Part shown: piece after piece, positions 25,383 through 34,622 of the stretch
How positions within the stretch are numbered: position 1 is the stretch's first letter
Layout of the letters: the number at the start of each line of letters is the position of its first letter
Source: Nocardiopsis sp. N85
GTDB taxonomy: Bacteria; Actinomycetota; Actinomycetes; Streptosporangiales; Streptosporangiaceae
Length of the DNA: 64,000 bases
Reading direction: 5' to 3'
NCBI RefSeq assembly: GCF_028882275.1
Contig: NZ_JARBUT010000017.1
Location: 1 to 64,000 of the forward strand
The notes under the pieces: model-generated
What the model saw: the letters and a program-made list of their open reading frames with translations, nothing else
Told to the model about the DNA's origin: nothing
Database searches by the model: none
Made by a program: the position numbers and the translations under genes

Positions 25383-26921
25383 ATGAGCGGTGCCACCGCG
25401 GTCGACGCCCTGGCCGTCCGTATCCACGCGATCGATTGGAACGGGAACCTCGATCACACCCGGTCGCGCGTCCTGCTCATGCGCGAGTACCTGCGCCGGA
25501 TGGCGCTCTGGACCCGAACACTGGACGCCAGGGGCTGGCCCTTCTACGACCTCGCCGAATTCGCCGCACCCGGAATCCGCGCCACCGACGAGGTCCTCGA
25601 AGGCGTCAAGGACAACCCCGACATCGTGCGGCAGTTCCCCACCGTCGGCAAGACCTGTGTCTGGGCACTGCACCTGGCCGCCGCACGCGACGCCGGGGCG
25701 CCCCTACCGGACCTGCCCGACCCCTTCGAACCCCTCATCCGCATGTACGAACGCGGCGGCGGCTTCTCCCTCTCCACCACCGGCACCATCGACATCGACG
25801 GAGCCGGCATCCACCGCGGCACCCTGCTCCACCACCTCGAAGACACCCCCAGGGCCCCCGAGACCGACACCGAACTCAACGCCCTCGACGACATCGGTCG
25901 GGAGGTCCCCGAGACCGCTCCGAACGGTGGCGGTGCCGAGGAGGCCGCGCCCGCACGGCGCTACGCCGGTTACACGATCACCGCGGCCCCCGCGAACGGC
26001 GAAGGCGAGCCGCGCGTTCTGCCGACCGTCCCGCCCGCCCCGCGGCCGGAGGCCCCGTCCGCGAAGGCGGTTGCGTCGGAGCCGCCCCCGTCGGGGGACG
26101 CTCCGCCGACCGCACCGGCGATCACGGGGACCGACGGCGGACCGCCCCGCCCGCAGTTCGCCCCGCCGGGGCCGCCCGCGTACGCGACGCCCGCCCACCC
26201 GACGGGGGCGGGCCCCGCCGGGCACCCCGTTCCCGGTGCCCCCTACGGCGGCGGTGGGATGCCGCCCGCGGGTACGCCCGCCCACGGCCACCCGGCTCCG
26301 CCGTTCGCCGGATACCCCGTCCCCCCGGCCGGGTACCCGGTGCACCCCGGTGGACATCCCGGATACCCCGTCGGTCACCCGGGCGCCGGGTACGGGACAC
26401 CGGTGGTCCGGCTCTCCGACCCCGCCCAATGGGATCCGAACAACCCCACCGTGGGGCTGGCCGACTCCGGGCAGCGCTTCCTCGCCCGGTTCCTGGACAC
26501 CTTGGCGGTCGGGGTGCTGTGGTTCCTGTCGATGATGGCCTCCACGCTCACCGCCGTGGCCATCGGCGGGGGCGACATCGTGGACGGGCCCTCGGAGACG
26601 GGCTTCGCGATCGGATACGTCTTCTCGTTCTTCCTGCTGCCGATCCTGTGGGAGTGGTTCCAGGTCTCCGTGTGGGGCCGGTCCCTGGGCAAGATCGCCC
26701 TCGGCCTGTGGATCGTCCCCACGGAAGGCGGCAAGCGGAAGCTGCCCGCGGGCCGGGCCCTGCTGCGCGCGCTGTGCTTCGCCCCCGGGGTCTTCAACCT
26801 CGTCAACCTGCTGTTGCCGTGGTCGCTCACCAACGTGCTCTGGCACCTGCGCGACAAGCAGCGCAGGCAGTGCCTGCACGACCGGTTCTCCCGCTCGGTG
26901 GTCGTCCAGACCCCGCGCTGA
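25383..26921 (+). CDS. RDD-domain membrane protein with a unique N-terminal domain
   Basis: ATG at 25383 with GGGAGGAG upstream; 512 aa. Residues 1-165 form a domain I do not recognise (LAVRIHAIDWNGNLDHTRS, RQFPTVGKTCVWALHLAA, MYERGGGFSLSTTGTIDIDG). Residues about 185-340 are Pro/Gly/Tyr-rich with HPGxP-type repeats. The C-terminal ~165 residues are an RDD membrane domain (QRFLARFLDTLAVGVLWFL, SLGKIALGLWIV) with about four spans. It lies 256 bases downstream of eccC. A truncated copy of its N-terminal coding sequence is found at 15141, linking it to the T7SS effector region. A role as membrane accessory of secretion is inferred. Confidence 0.7.
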   Translation: MSGATAVDALAVRIHAIDWNGNLDHTRSRVLLMREYLRRMALWTRTLDARGWPFYDLAEFAAPGIRATDEVLEGVKDNPDIVRQFPTVGKTCVWALHLAAARDAGAPLPDLPDPFEPLIRMYERGGGFSLSTTGTIDIDGAGIHRGTLLHHLEDTPRAPETDTELNALDDIGREVPETAPNGGGAEEAAPARRYAGYTITAAPANGEGEPRVLPTVPPAPRPEAPSAKAVASEPPPSGDAPPTAPAITGTDGGPPRPQFAPPGPPAYATPAHPTGAGPAGHPVPGAPYGGGGMPPAGTPAHGHPAPPFAGYPVPPAGYPVHPGGHPGYPVGHPGAGYGTPVVRLSDPAQWDPNNPTVGLADSGQRFLARFLDTLAVGVLWFLSMMASTLTAVAIGGGDIVDGPSETGFAIGYVFSFFLLPILWEWFQVSVWGRSLGKIALGLWIVPTEGGKRKLPAGRALLRALCFAPGVFNLVNLLLPWSLTNVLWHLRDKQRRQCLHDRFSRSVVVQTPR

Positions 26922-26997
26922 ACGGTCCGCGGTCTCGGGTTGACCGCATACGGCCCGATCACCCCGCGATCGGACATTCGCCCGCTAGGTTCTCATC

Positions 26998-27600
26998 ATG
27001 CGTCAATTCACTGGTTTCTTCATCGGCGGCGGCTTCGGAACGGCCTTCGTGCTGGCCAACGCCGGACCGCCCCTGCCGTCGGCCGCGGGTCTGATCCTGC
27101 GCCTCCTCGCGGTCGGCGCGATGGTGGCCGTCATCGCGGCGGCGGTGATCCTGTCGCGCCGGGGCGAGGTCGACCCCGCCCCGGGTACGGAGGACGCCCC
27201 CCGATTCCGGTTCGGTCCCTTCTACGGGATCGTCGTGCTGCTGGAGGTCGTCCTCCTCTTCGGCGGCATCCAGGTCCTCCGGGCGCTGGGAGCCCCCATG
27301 GAGGCGAACGTCGCCTGGATCGCCCTGGTCGTGGGTCTGCACTTCCTGCCGTTGGCCTGGTACTGGCGCATGGGGCAGATCCTGGGCGTCGCGGTCTACC
27401 TCTCCGCGCTGGGCGCCGTCGGGCTGGTGATGGCGGCGGTCGGCTTCGCGGAGTGGGTGCCGTTCGTCAGCGGCGTCCTCAGCGGCGTGGGCATGCTGGC
27501 GGGCATTCTCGTGGGCATGGCGGGGATGCTGCGCGCCTCCCGGAGCGAGGGGGACGGCGCGGCGAACGGGGAGCCGGTCGGCGGCACCGCCCGCTCCTGA
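26998..27600 (+). CDS. Predicted multi-span membrane protein
   Basis: ATG at 26998; 200 aa with about six hydrophobic segments (for example LILRLLAVGAMVAVIAAAVI and GIVVLLEVVLLFGGIQVL) and a short hydrophilic C-terminus. No enzyme motif or transporter signature is visible. It is on the same strand as the RDD gene, 76 bases downstream, but a TTGACC/TAGGTT-like pair at about 26939-26991 could give it its own promoter. Function unknown. Confidence 0.65.
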   Translation: MRQFTGFFIGGGFGTAFVLANAGPPLPSAAGLILRLLAVGAMVAVIAAAVILSRRGEVDPAPGTEDAPRFRFGPFYGIVVLLEVVLLFGGIQVLRALGAPMEANVAWIALVVGLHFLPLAWYWRMGQILGVAVYLSALGAVGLVMAAVGFAEWVPFVSGVLSGVGMLAGILVGMAGMLRASRSEGDGAANGEPVGGTARS

Positions 27601-28163
27601 AGGAGGGGTGGCGCGAGGGCCGGAAGGGACGGCGTCGGCGGGCGGAGGACGTCCCCGACCCGCACGCCCGGTGACGCGTACGCGCGACTCGCACTCAGGG
27701 GCGGGACGGCCCCTCACCCGGAACGTCGAACCAGGAGCGCGGAGTCCCCTGCCGGGGACCGGTCATCGGACGGGACTCCCCCGCGAGGAACGCGGCGGCG
27801 ATCGCGTCCGCCACCCGGGTGCGGGGCGGGCGCGGTCGGTTCGGAGGCGGGCCCTGGTCGTGCGGCAGAGCCCTCGGCGCACCCCGTGGGGGCGTCATCG
27901 CCCGAGGGAGGGGACCGGGGACACCGACCCCGCCCCGGACCGGGCGGGGGCCGGTGGACTCGTACGGGTCGGGTCTGCGGATCGCGTACGGGAACTGGAG
28001 TCCCGGGGGGAGCGAAGCCGTCACCGCCCGATCGGCGGGGGGTCGGTTCTCGTACAACGGAGACGTTCCTTCCGACTCGTCACCGATGCCCGCCCTGAGG
28101 CGGTTCCGATGGCTCTGTCGGTGCAGAACCGTACCGGACGCGTGACGACGCCGTCCCACCGCG
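27601..28163. other. 563-base convergent intergenic stretch with one doubtful small frame
   Basis: On the minus strand, 27695-27898 could encode 67 aa from ATG 27898 with VADAIAAAFLAGESRPMTG, resembling the VAEAFLSG motif of the Pro/Gly-rich T7SS protein. There is no ribosome site and no independent support. The rest holds no recognised gene or hairpin. Confidence 0.35.
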
Positions 28164-28823
28164 TCACTCCGAACGGTCCTCCGCACCGAAGAACGGCAGG
28201 CAGGGCTCCAACCCGGTGACGGTGATCGACAGGTCGAGGCGGTGCGACGCCCAGTCCTCCCGGGTGAGGCGGAACCGCCGCTCGCGCAGCGGAGCACCCC
28301 GGATCGCGAAGAGGGCGGTTCCGTCGTCGCGGTAGCCGAGCCGACGGGAGACCCGCTCGGAGGGCGTGTTGCCCTCCATGGCCCCCGAGGCGGCCTCCCG
28401 GGCACCGAGTTCGGCGAAGGCCAGGTGCAGGACGGCCGCGCGCATCTCGGTGCCGATGCCCTTGCCCTGGTGTTCGAGACCCAGCCATGAGCCGGTGGAG
28501 ACCTGGCGGGTGACGGCGAAGTCCCGGGCCGTCATGTCCTGGATGCCCACGACCCGGCCCTCGTGCACGACCGCGAGCGGGAGGTGCCACTTCTCCGGGG
28601 TCCACCGGGAGTAGACGCCGAGGTTGTACTGGATCACCGACAGGGCCCGCCGGGCCGGGGGCTCATCGGTCCACGGGGCGAGGAACGGCATCACGGCCGG
28701 GTCGTGGACCCCGTCGGCGGCGAGGTCGGCCAGCGCGGAGAGGTCGTCGAGCGAGGGCGGCCGCAGTTCCAGGCGGGGTGTGCGGACCCGCAGGCCCAGG
28801 ATCGGGAAGTGGTCGGTGATCAT
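28164..28823 (-). CDS. GNAT-family N-acetyltransferase (RimJ/RimL type)
   Basis: ATG at 28823; 219 aa. It begins LRVRTPRLELRPPSLDDL, the standard opening of RimJ/RimL-like acetyltransferases. The acetyl-CoA loop is STGSWLGLEHQGKGIGTEMR (Q/RxxGxG/A as HQGKGIG, about residues 120-127), followed by EGNTPSERVSRRLGYRDDG. Such enzymes transfer acetyl groups to protein N-termini or small amines; the substrate is unknown. It is convergent with the membrane-protein gene to its left. Confidence 0.88.
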   Translation of the reverse strand: MITDHFPILGLRVRTPRLELRPPSLDDLSALADLAADGVHDPAVMPFLAPWTDEPPARRALSVIQYNLGVYSRWTPEKWHLPLAVVHEGRVVGIQDMTARDFAVTRQVSTGSWLGLEHQGKGIGTEMRAAVLHLAFAELGAREAASGAMEGNTPSERVSRRLGYRDDGTALFAIRGAPLRERRFRLTREDWASHRLDLSITVTGLEPCLPFFGAEDRSE

Positions 28824-28935
28824 AGGGCGATGTTGCCGTGGCCGGAGGGGATCCGCAGCCCGTTTTCGCCGACTGGGGAACAGAGGAGAAGAGGCGGGAA
28901 AGGGTCCCGGCACGCGGCGCGGGCCGGTCGACGGG

Positions 28936-29523
28936 TCAGCCCATGCCGCGCAGGTCGATCAGCAGCGCGGCCAGGACGCGGGAGGCGTCCTCCGGTGCGC
29001 ACTCGCGCACCGTCCAGCCGCGCATCCCCGCCAGTCGGGCGGTGTGCGCGCGGGAGGGGTCGGTGAGCAGGTACCCGCACGGTGCGTCCGGCCAGTCGGC
29101 GGAGGGCGGCAGGGGCTCCGTGCGGTAACCGTCCGGCTCCCCGACGGCGGGCGGAGGTGGCGCACCCTCCGGGTTCTGGGCCCGGTCCAGGTCGGCGCGG
29201 GTGGCGAGGCCCGGCTGCGGCAGGAGGGCGTCGACGAGCACGTACCCGAACACGGGCCGGTGCGCGGCGCGCTGTGCCGCGCCGAGGGCCGCCGCCAGCG
29301 GCCCGGCGTCCCCCTCGACGACCAGGGCCGTGGGAGCGTCCGGAGCGACCAGACGGTTGATCTCCAGGCTGGCGCCGGCCACGTACCGGGCGGCGTGGGG
29401 CGGCCGTTCGTCGCCGGTGACGGTGACCCGGACGGGCGTGGGGCCGGCCTCGGACAGTTCGTCCCCGAGTGCGGGCAGGCGGGTGGGGCGACCCAGGGTG
29501 GGGGGAAGGAGGACGGCGATCAC
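28936..29523 (-). CDS. Degenerate alpha/beta-hydrolase-like protein, coupled to cutA
   Basis: GTG at 29523 overlaps the cutA stop by four bases (GTGA); 195 aa. The layout IAVLLPPTLGRPTRLPAL, then ALVVEGDAGPLAAALGAA and FGYVLVDALLPQPG parallels short actinobacterial alpha/beta hydrolases, in which the middle block reads LVGHSGAGP. Here the nucleophile Ser is replaced (EGDAGP), so hydrolase activity is doubtful. The C-terminus has TVRECAPEDASRVLAALLID. Cytoplasmic. It may be a binding or structural derivative. Confidence 0.6.
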   Translation of the reverse strand: MIAVLLPPTLGRPTRLPALGDELSEAGPTPVRVTVTGDERPPHAARYVAGASLEINRLVAPDAPTALVVEGDAGPLAAALGAAQRAAHRPVFGYVLVDALLPQPGLATRADLDRAQNPEGAPPPPAVGEPDGYRTEPLPPSADWPDAPCGYLLTDPSRAHTARLAGMRGWTVRECAPEDASRVLAALLIDLRGMG

Positions 29524-29900
29524 TCGGCGGCGCCCCGACCCTCGCCGACCGCCCCCGGTGCCTCCGCCGGGCGGGTCTCGTCGCGGACCCAGGCCAGGTA
29601 GGAGGGGTTGCCGCCGACGACGGGCACGGCCACCACCTCGGGAACGTCGTAGGGGTGTTCGCGGACGATGCGCGCGGTGAGGTCGTCCAGGCGGTCCTCG
29701 GCGGTCTTGAGCACCACGGTCCACTCCTCGTCGCGCCGCGCCTCCCCCTCCCAGCGGTAGTGGGAGGTGACGGGGCCGCCCACCTGGGCGCAGGCGGCGA
29801 GCCGGTGTCCGACCACCGATTCCGCCAGGCGGTCGGCGCCGTCGCGGGTGTCGACGGTGACCTCGACCCGGACGATCCCCGGCGTCGACGTGTGCGGCAT
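29520..29900 (-). CDS. cutA: CutA1 divalent-cation tolerance protein
   Basis: ATG at 29900 with GGAGGGA upstream; 126 aa. It carries the CutA pattern: VEVTVDTRDGADRLAESVVG, RLAACAQVGGPVTSHYRWEG, EEWTVVLKTAEDRL and EHPYDVPEVVAVPVVGGNP. CutA forms very stable trimers linked to metal tolerance and sometimes to signalling. The C-terminal 15 residues are an Ala/Gly-rich extension. First gene of a two-gene unit, divergent from pyrE with 67 bases between the starts. Confidence 0.93.
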   Translation of the reverse strand: MPHTSTPGIVRVEVTVDTRDGADRLAESVVGHRLAACAQVGGPVTSHYRWEGEARRDEEWTVVLKTAEDRLDDLTARIVREHPYDVPEVVAVPVVGGNPSYLAWVRDETRPAEAPGAVGEGRGAAE

Positions 29901-29967
29901 GGCGGTCCCTCCGTCCGGGCGCCGCCGATGACGTGCGGTGTCGCCCGGTGTTCTACGCTCATGGATC

Positions 29968-30501
29968 ATGAGCGAACGTGATGAACTCCTGCGTCAGATC
30001 AACGATAAGGCGGTCGTGCGGGGGAAGGTGATCCTGTCCTCCGGCCAGGAGGCCGACTACTACGTGGATCTGCGCCGGGTGACCCTGGACGGGGAGGCCG
30101 CGCCGCTGGTCGGGTCGGTCATGCTGGACAACGTCGCGGACCTGGAGTTCGACGCGGTGGGCGGGTTGACGCTGGGCGCGGACCCGGTCGCCACCGCGAT
30201 GCTGCACGCCGCGCACGCGCGCGGACGGAGGCTGGACGCCTTCGTGGTGCGCAAGGCCGGTAAGGCGCACGGGTTGCAGAAGCGCATCGAGGGCCCGGAC
30301 GTGAACGGCCGCCGGGTGCTGGCGCTGGAGGACACCTCGACGACCGGCGGTTCGGTGCTGACCGCGGTGGAGGCGCTGCGGGAGGCGGGTGCCGAGATCG
30401 TGGCGGTCGCGTTGATCCTGGACCGCGGGGCGCGCGAGCGCGTGGAGAAGGAGGGCCTGGAGTACCGGGCCGTCTACGAGGTGTCGGACCTGGACATCTA
30501 G
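29968..30501 (+). CDS. pyrE: Orotate phosphoribosyltransferase
   Basis: ATG at 29968; 177 aa. It joins orotate to PRPP to give OMP in pyrimidine synthesis. Visible are KVILSSGQEADYYVDLRRVT, the catalytic loop VVRKAGKAHGLQKRIEG and the PRPP motif RVLALEDTSTTGGSVLTAV, all as in working PyrE. No clear ribosome site precedes the start, and TACGCT lies 8-13 bases upstream, so the transcript may be leaderless. The gene stands alone, not in a pyr operon. Confidence 0.95.
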   Translation: MSERDELLRQINDKAVVRGKVILSSGQEADYYVDLRRVTLDGEAAPLVGSVMLDNVADLEFDAVGGLTLGADPVATAMLHAAHARGRRLDAFVVRKAGKAHGLQKRIEGPDVNGRRVLALEDTSTTGGSVLTAVEALREAGAEIVAVALILDRGARERVEKEGLEYRAVYEVSDLDI

Positions 30502-30614
30502 GGCGCCCGGGACCGATGACAGAGCGGCGGGGCGTTCGTCCCCGCCGCGCGGGCTCGGGACGACGCGGACACGGACGCGCGCCCTCCGGCGTGCGGGGTG
30601 TCGCGGGGGACGGC

Positions 30615-31088
30615 TCAGCCGTCGATGGTGAAGCTGTAGTCCGGGCCGCGGTCGGCGATGTCGCGCTCGCTGCCGTTGACGTAGAGCTCGACCGCGGAGG
30701 GGTCGCCGATGGTGACCTCAAGGCCGCCTTCGGGGATGTCGGCGTACCGGAGGGAACTGCCCTGCCGCACGTCCTGGTCGTGCAGGACGTCGCCGCCGGG
30801 GACGCGGACGAACACCCGGCTGGACTCACCGATGACGCGGACGTAGAACGCGCCCTTGGGGGTCTCTCCCTCGGCCGCCGCTCCGGAGGCGTTGGCACTC
30901 ACACTGGAGCCGGAGTTGCCGGGGAGCGACTGGTACAAGAAGAACCCGCCGAGCGCGAGCATCGCGATCAGGAGCACGACTGCCCCGACGATGGCCGCTA
31001 CCTGGCCAACGCCGCGAGGATCATTCCTATGCCTTCCCACGGCGTTGAATGTAGCGTGTATCACGGCAAAAAGCGACAGTGATCGCAT
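30615..31088 (-). CDS. Membrane-anchored DUF4115 (RodZ-tail-like) protein
   Basis: The ATG at 31088 is chosen because GGGGAGG lies five bases upstream; a GTG at 31040 is possible. 157 aa: a basic N-terminus, one membrane span (AAIVGAVVLLIAMLALGGFF, about 31-50), a Ser/Ala-rich linker, and an outer domain (about 85-150) with RVFVRVPGGDVLHDQDVRQG and LEVTIGDPSAVELYVNGSE, the pattern of the DUF4115 domain at the end of RodZ. The helix-turn-helix half of RodZ is missing. A cell-envelope role is likely. It is divergent from fba across 321 bases. Confidence 0.7.
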   Translation of the reverse strand: MRSLSLFAVIHATFNAVGRHRNDPRGVGQVAAIVGAVVLLIAMLALGGFFLYQSLPGNSGSSVSANASGAAAEGETPKGAFYVRVIGESSRVFVRVPGGDVLHDQDVRQGSSLRYADIPEGGLEVTIGDPSAVELYVNGSERDIADRGPDYSFTIDG

Positions 31089-31128
31089 ACAACCTCCCCG
31101 GTTCCCACAATTCGGTCACGCGCACACG

Positions 31129-31169
31129 GAACTTCACAAGCTCCCGCGATGAGGTAGAGAACTTCACAA
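31129..31169. repeat. two direct GAACTTCACAA sites 30 bp apart
   Basis: Identical 11-mers at 31129-31139 and 31159-31169, i.e. three helical turns apart, in the divergent region between the DUF4115 gene and fba. The spacing suggests co-operative protein binding. TTCACAA is also a half-site of Rex-type operators, but the opposing half-sites are absent. Confidence 0.45.
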
Positions 31170-31409
31170 ATCGCCCAGCGAATCGACGATGTCGCGGCCG
31201 GGAAACCTCGGTAATTTGGTCTAGACCTTTCCATCGGCTCTGTTGGTTCGCGATACTTGGGTGACACCTGGTGGACACGTCCGGACGCACGGCCCGACCT
31301 GTGGGCCGCCCCCGACGACCGGCCCGTTCCACCGGGCAACGCACGTGGGGCGCCGTCGGCGCGACCGTCGGCCGATCGCTCCAGGTCCGATTCCAGGGAG
31401 AGTCAAACC

Positions 31410-32432
<1,023 letters not shown>

Positions 32433-32452
32433 CGATCGCGTTCGACGCGGGC

Positions 32453-32486
32453 GGCGCCCGGTGGCCGATGCCGGTCACCGGGCGCC
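32453..32486 (+). terminator. hairpin terminator after fba
   Basis: Perfect 11-bp stem GGCGCCCGGTG (32453-32463) with CACCGGGCGCC (32476-32486) and a 12-base loop, 20 bases after the fba stop. No T-run, as is common in actinomycetes. Confidence 0.7.
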
Positions 32487-32669
32487 GTGCGTCCGGGTGG
32501 GGGCGCGGCGGGAGCCGCCCGGCGAGGTCCGGGGGCCGCGTCGAAGCGCCGGAGCGGGGAACGGGACGGCGGGCGGGTGGGCCCCGATTCGGCCGCCGAG
32601 GCCCGGAGGCCGGGATCCGGCCTGTGGACGACCGATCTCCGGACCCGTCCGGGTGGCAGGATGGAGGAC

Positions 32670-33086
32670 ATGAACCTGCACCAGAACCTGCTCAACGAGC
32701 CGCCCGAGACCCGCCTCATCGACGACCCCGAGGCCCGCGAGGCGCTGGCCGCCTCCGAGGACCCCACCCCGGTCGCCGGCCGGTTCCCCGGGTATTCGGC
32801 GGCCTGGGCGCGCCTGGCCGAGAACGCCCTGGCGGCGGGCGAGCCGGTCACCGCGTACGCCTACGCGCGCACCGGCTACCACCGAGGGCTGGACCAGCTG
32901 CGCCGTTCGGGCTGGAAGGGGCACGGGCCCGTCCCCTGGGAGCACGAGCCCAACCAGGGCTTCCTGCGCGCCCTGCACGCGCTGGGCAAGGCCGCCGAAC
33001 AGATCGGCGAGACCGCCGAGGCCGAGCGCTGCGCCACCTTCCTGCGCGACTCCAGCGCCGAGGCCGACAAGGTCCTCAACTCCTGA
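32670..33086 (+). CDS. DUF3151 family protein
   Basis: ATG at 32670 (another in-frame ATG lies nine bases earlier); 138 aa. It has the DUF3151 pattern: NLLNEPPETRLIDDPEARE, AYAYARTGYHRGLDQLRRSG, WKGHGPVPWEHEPNQGFLRA and CATFLRDSS. The family is conserved in actinobacteria, commonly near fba and purA as here. It looks like a TPR-like helical protein. Function unknown; cytoplasmic. Confidence 0.9.
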   Translation: MNLHQNLLNEPPETRLIDDPEAREALAASEDPTPVAGRFPGYSAAWARLAENALAAGEPVTAYAYARTGYHRGLDQLRRSGWKGHGPVPWEHEPNQGFLRALHALGKAAEQIGETAEAERCATFLRDSSAEADKVLNS

Positions 33087-33093
33087 CTCCCGC

Positions 33094-33120
33094 GCGGGCG
33101 CCCCGGACCGGGGCGCCCGC
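33094..33120 (+). terminator. GC hairpin after the DUF3151 gene
   Basis: GCGGGCGCCCC pairs with GGGGCGCCCGC around a 5-base loop (33094-33120), seven bases past the stop. Very stable, no T-run. Confidence 0.7.
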
Positions 33121-33286
33121 CGTCCCCGACGTGAGGAAATCCCACCTCGGGCGCCACTCAACCGGGACGGACGGGTCGTGTACCCTCAATACGCAACGGC
33201 CCCTGTCGCTGCCTTGCGCCAGGGGTTCTTCCATGTTCGGGGTCGGGAACACCCCGGTCAGGTGTCGAGCGAAGAGGTAGAGACCA

Positions 33287-34570
33287 ATGCCGGCGATCAC
33301 GCTCGTGGGTGCCCAGTGGGGCGACGAGGGCAAGGGCAAGGCGACCGACCTTGTGGGCGACCGCGTGGACTACGTGGTCCGCTACCAGGGCGGGAACAAC
33401 GCCGGGCACACGGTGGTCATCGGCGACCAGAAATACGCCCTCCACCTGCTCCCCTCGGGCATCCTCTCCCCGAACGTGGTGCCGGTCATCGCCAACGGCG
33501 TCGTCATCGACCCGGGCGTGCTCCTGGAGGAGCTGAGCGGCCTGAACGCCCGCGGCGTGGACACGTCACGCCTGCTCATCTCGGCCAACGCGCACCTGAT
33601 CATGCCCTACCACCGGGCCCTCGACAAGGTCAGCGAGCGCTTCCTCGGCAAGGGCAAGATCGGCACCACCGGCCGCGGCATCGGCCCCACCTACGCCGAC
33701 AAGGTGTCCCGTCAGGGCGTGCGCGTCCAGGACATGTTCGACCCCAAGATCCTGCGCAAGAAGATCGAGCTGGCCCTCAACGACAAGAACCAGCTCCTCG
33801 CCAAGGTGTACAACCGGCGCTCCCTCGAAGCCGAGCCCATCATCGAGGAGTACCTGGGCTACGCCGAGCGGCTGCGCCCCTACGTCGCCGACACCTCGCT
33901 CATCCTCAACAAGGCGCTGGACGAGGGCAAGACCGTCTACCTGGAGGGCTCCCAGGGCACCCTCCTGGACATCGACCACGGCACCTACCCGTTCGTGACC
34001 TCCTCCTCGCCCACCGCCGGCGGCGCGGCGGCCGGTTCGGGCATCGGCCCCACCCGGATCACCAAGGTCGTCGGCATCCTCAAGGCCTACACCACCCGGG
34101 TCGGTTCGGGTCCCTTCCCCACGGAGCTGCTCGACGAGCAGGGCGTCTGGCTGCGCACCCAGGGCCACGAGTACGGCGTCACCACCGGGCGCGACCGCCG
34201 CTGCGGCTGGTTCGACGCGCCCATCGCCCGGTACGCGACACGCATCAACGGCATCACCGACTTCTTCCTGACCAAGCTCGACGTGCTCACGGGCCTGGAG
34301 AGCATCCCGGTCTGCGTCGCCTACGAGGTCGACGGTGTCCGCCACGACGAGATCCCGATGACCCAGACCGACTTCCACCACGCGACGCCGGTCTACGAGT
34401 ACCTCGACGGCTGGTCGGAGGACATCACCGGAGCACGGGAATTCGACGAACTCCCCAAGAACGCCCAGGCGTACGTGCGTACTCTGGAGGAGATGTCCGG
34501 AGCCCCGATCTCCGCCATCGGTGTCGGTCCCGGTCGCGACCAGACCCTCGAACTGCGTTCGCTGGTCTGA
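33287..34570 (+). CDS. purA: Adenylosuccinate synthetase
   Basis: ATG at 33287; 427 aa, full length. Catalyses GTP-dependent formation of adenylosuccinate from IMP and aspartate. Visible motifs are the N-terminal GAQWGDEGKGKATDLV loop, NNAGHTVV, GTTGRGIGPTYADK, EGSQGTLLDIDHGTYPFVTS and the aspartate-binding TTGRDRRCGWFD. It is followed by purD after 52 bases and then purC, so the three probably share a transcript, although purA serves the AMP branch and the other two the early pathway. Confidence 0.97.
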   Translation: MPAITLVGAQWGDEGKGKATDLVGDRVDYVVRYQGGNNAGHTVVIGDQKYALHLLPSGILSPNVVPVIANGVVIDPGVLLEELSGLNARGVDTSRLLISANAHLIMPYHRALDKVSERFLGKGKIGTTGRGIGPTYADKVSRQGVRVQDMFDPKILRKKIELALNDKNQLLAKVYNRRSLEAEPIIEEYLGYAERLRPYVADTSLILNKALDEGKTVYLEGSQGTLLDIDHGTYPFVTSSSPTAGGAAAGSGIGPTRITKVVGILKAYTTRVGSGPFPTELLDEQGVWLRTQGHEYGVTTGRDRRCGWFDAPIARYATRINGITDFFLTKLDVLTGLESIPVCVAYEVDGVRHDEIPMTQTDFHHATPVYEYLDGWSEDITGAREFDELPKNAQAYVRTLEEMSGAPISAIGVGPGRDQTLELRSLV

Positions 34571-34622
34571 ACCGGCGTCCACCTGTCCGCTGTCCGTCTC
34601 CCACACGAAGAGGCCCCCAGTA

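Noticed and set aside
27695..27898. Minus-strand 67-codon frame with VADAIAAAFLAG
   Set aside because: The motif resembles one in the Pro/Gly-rich protein, but no ribosome site or start context supports it; noted only within the gap description.
31129..31169. Full Rex operator upstream of fba
   Set aside because: Only same-direction TTCACAA halves are present; the opposing TTGTGAA halves needed for a Rex palindrome are missing.
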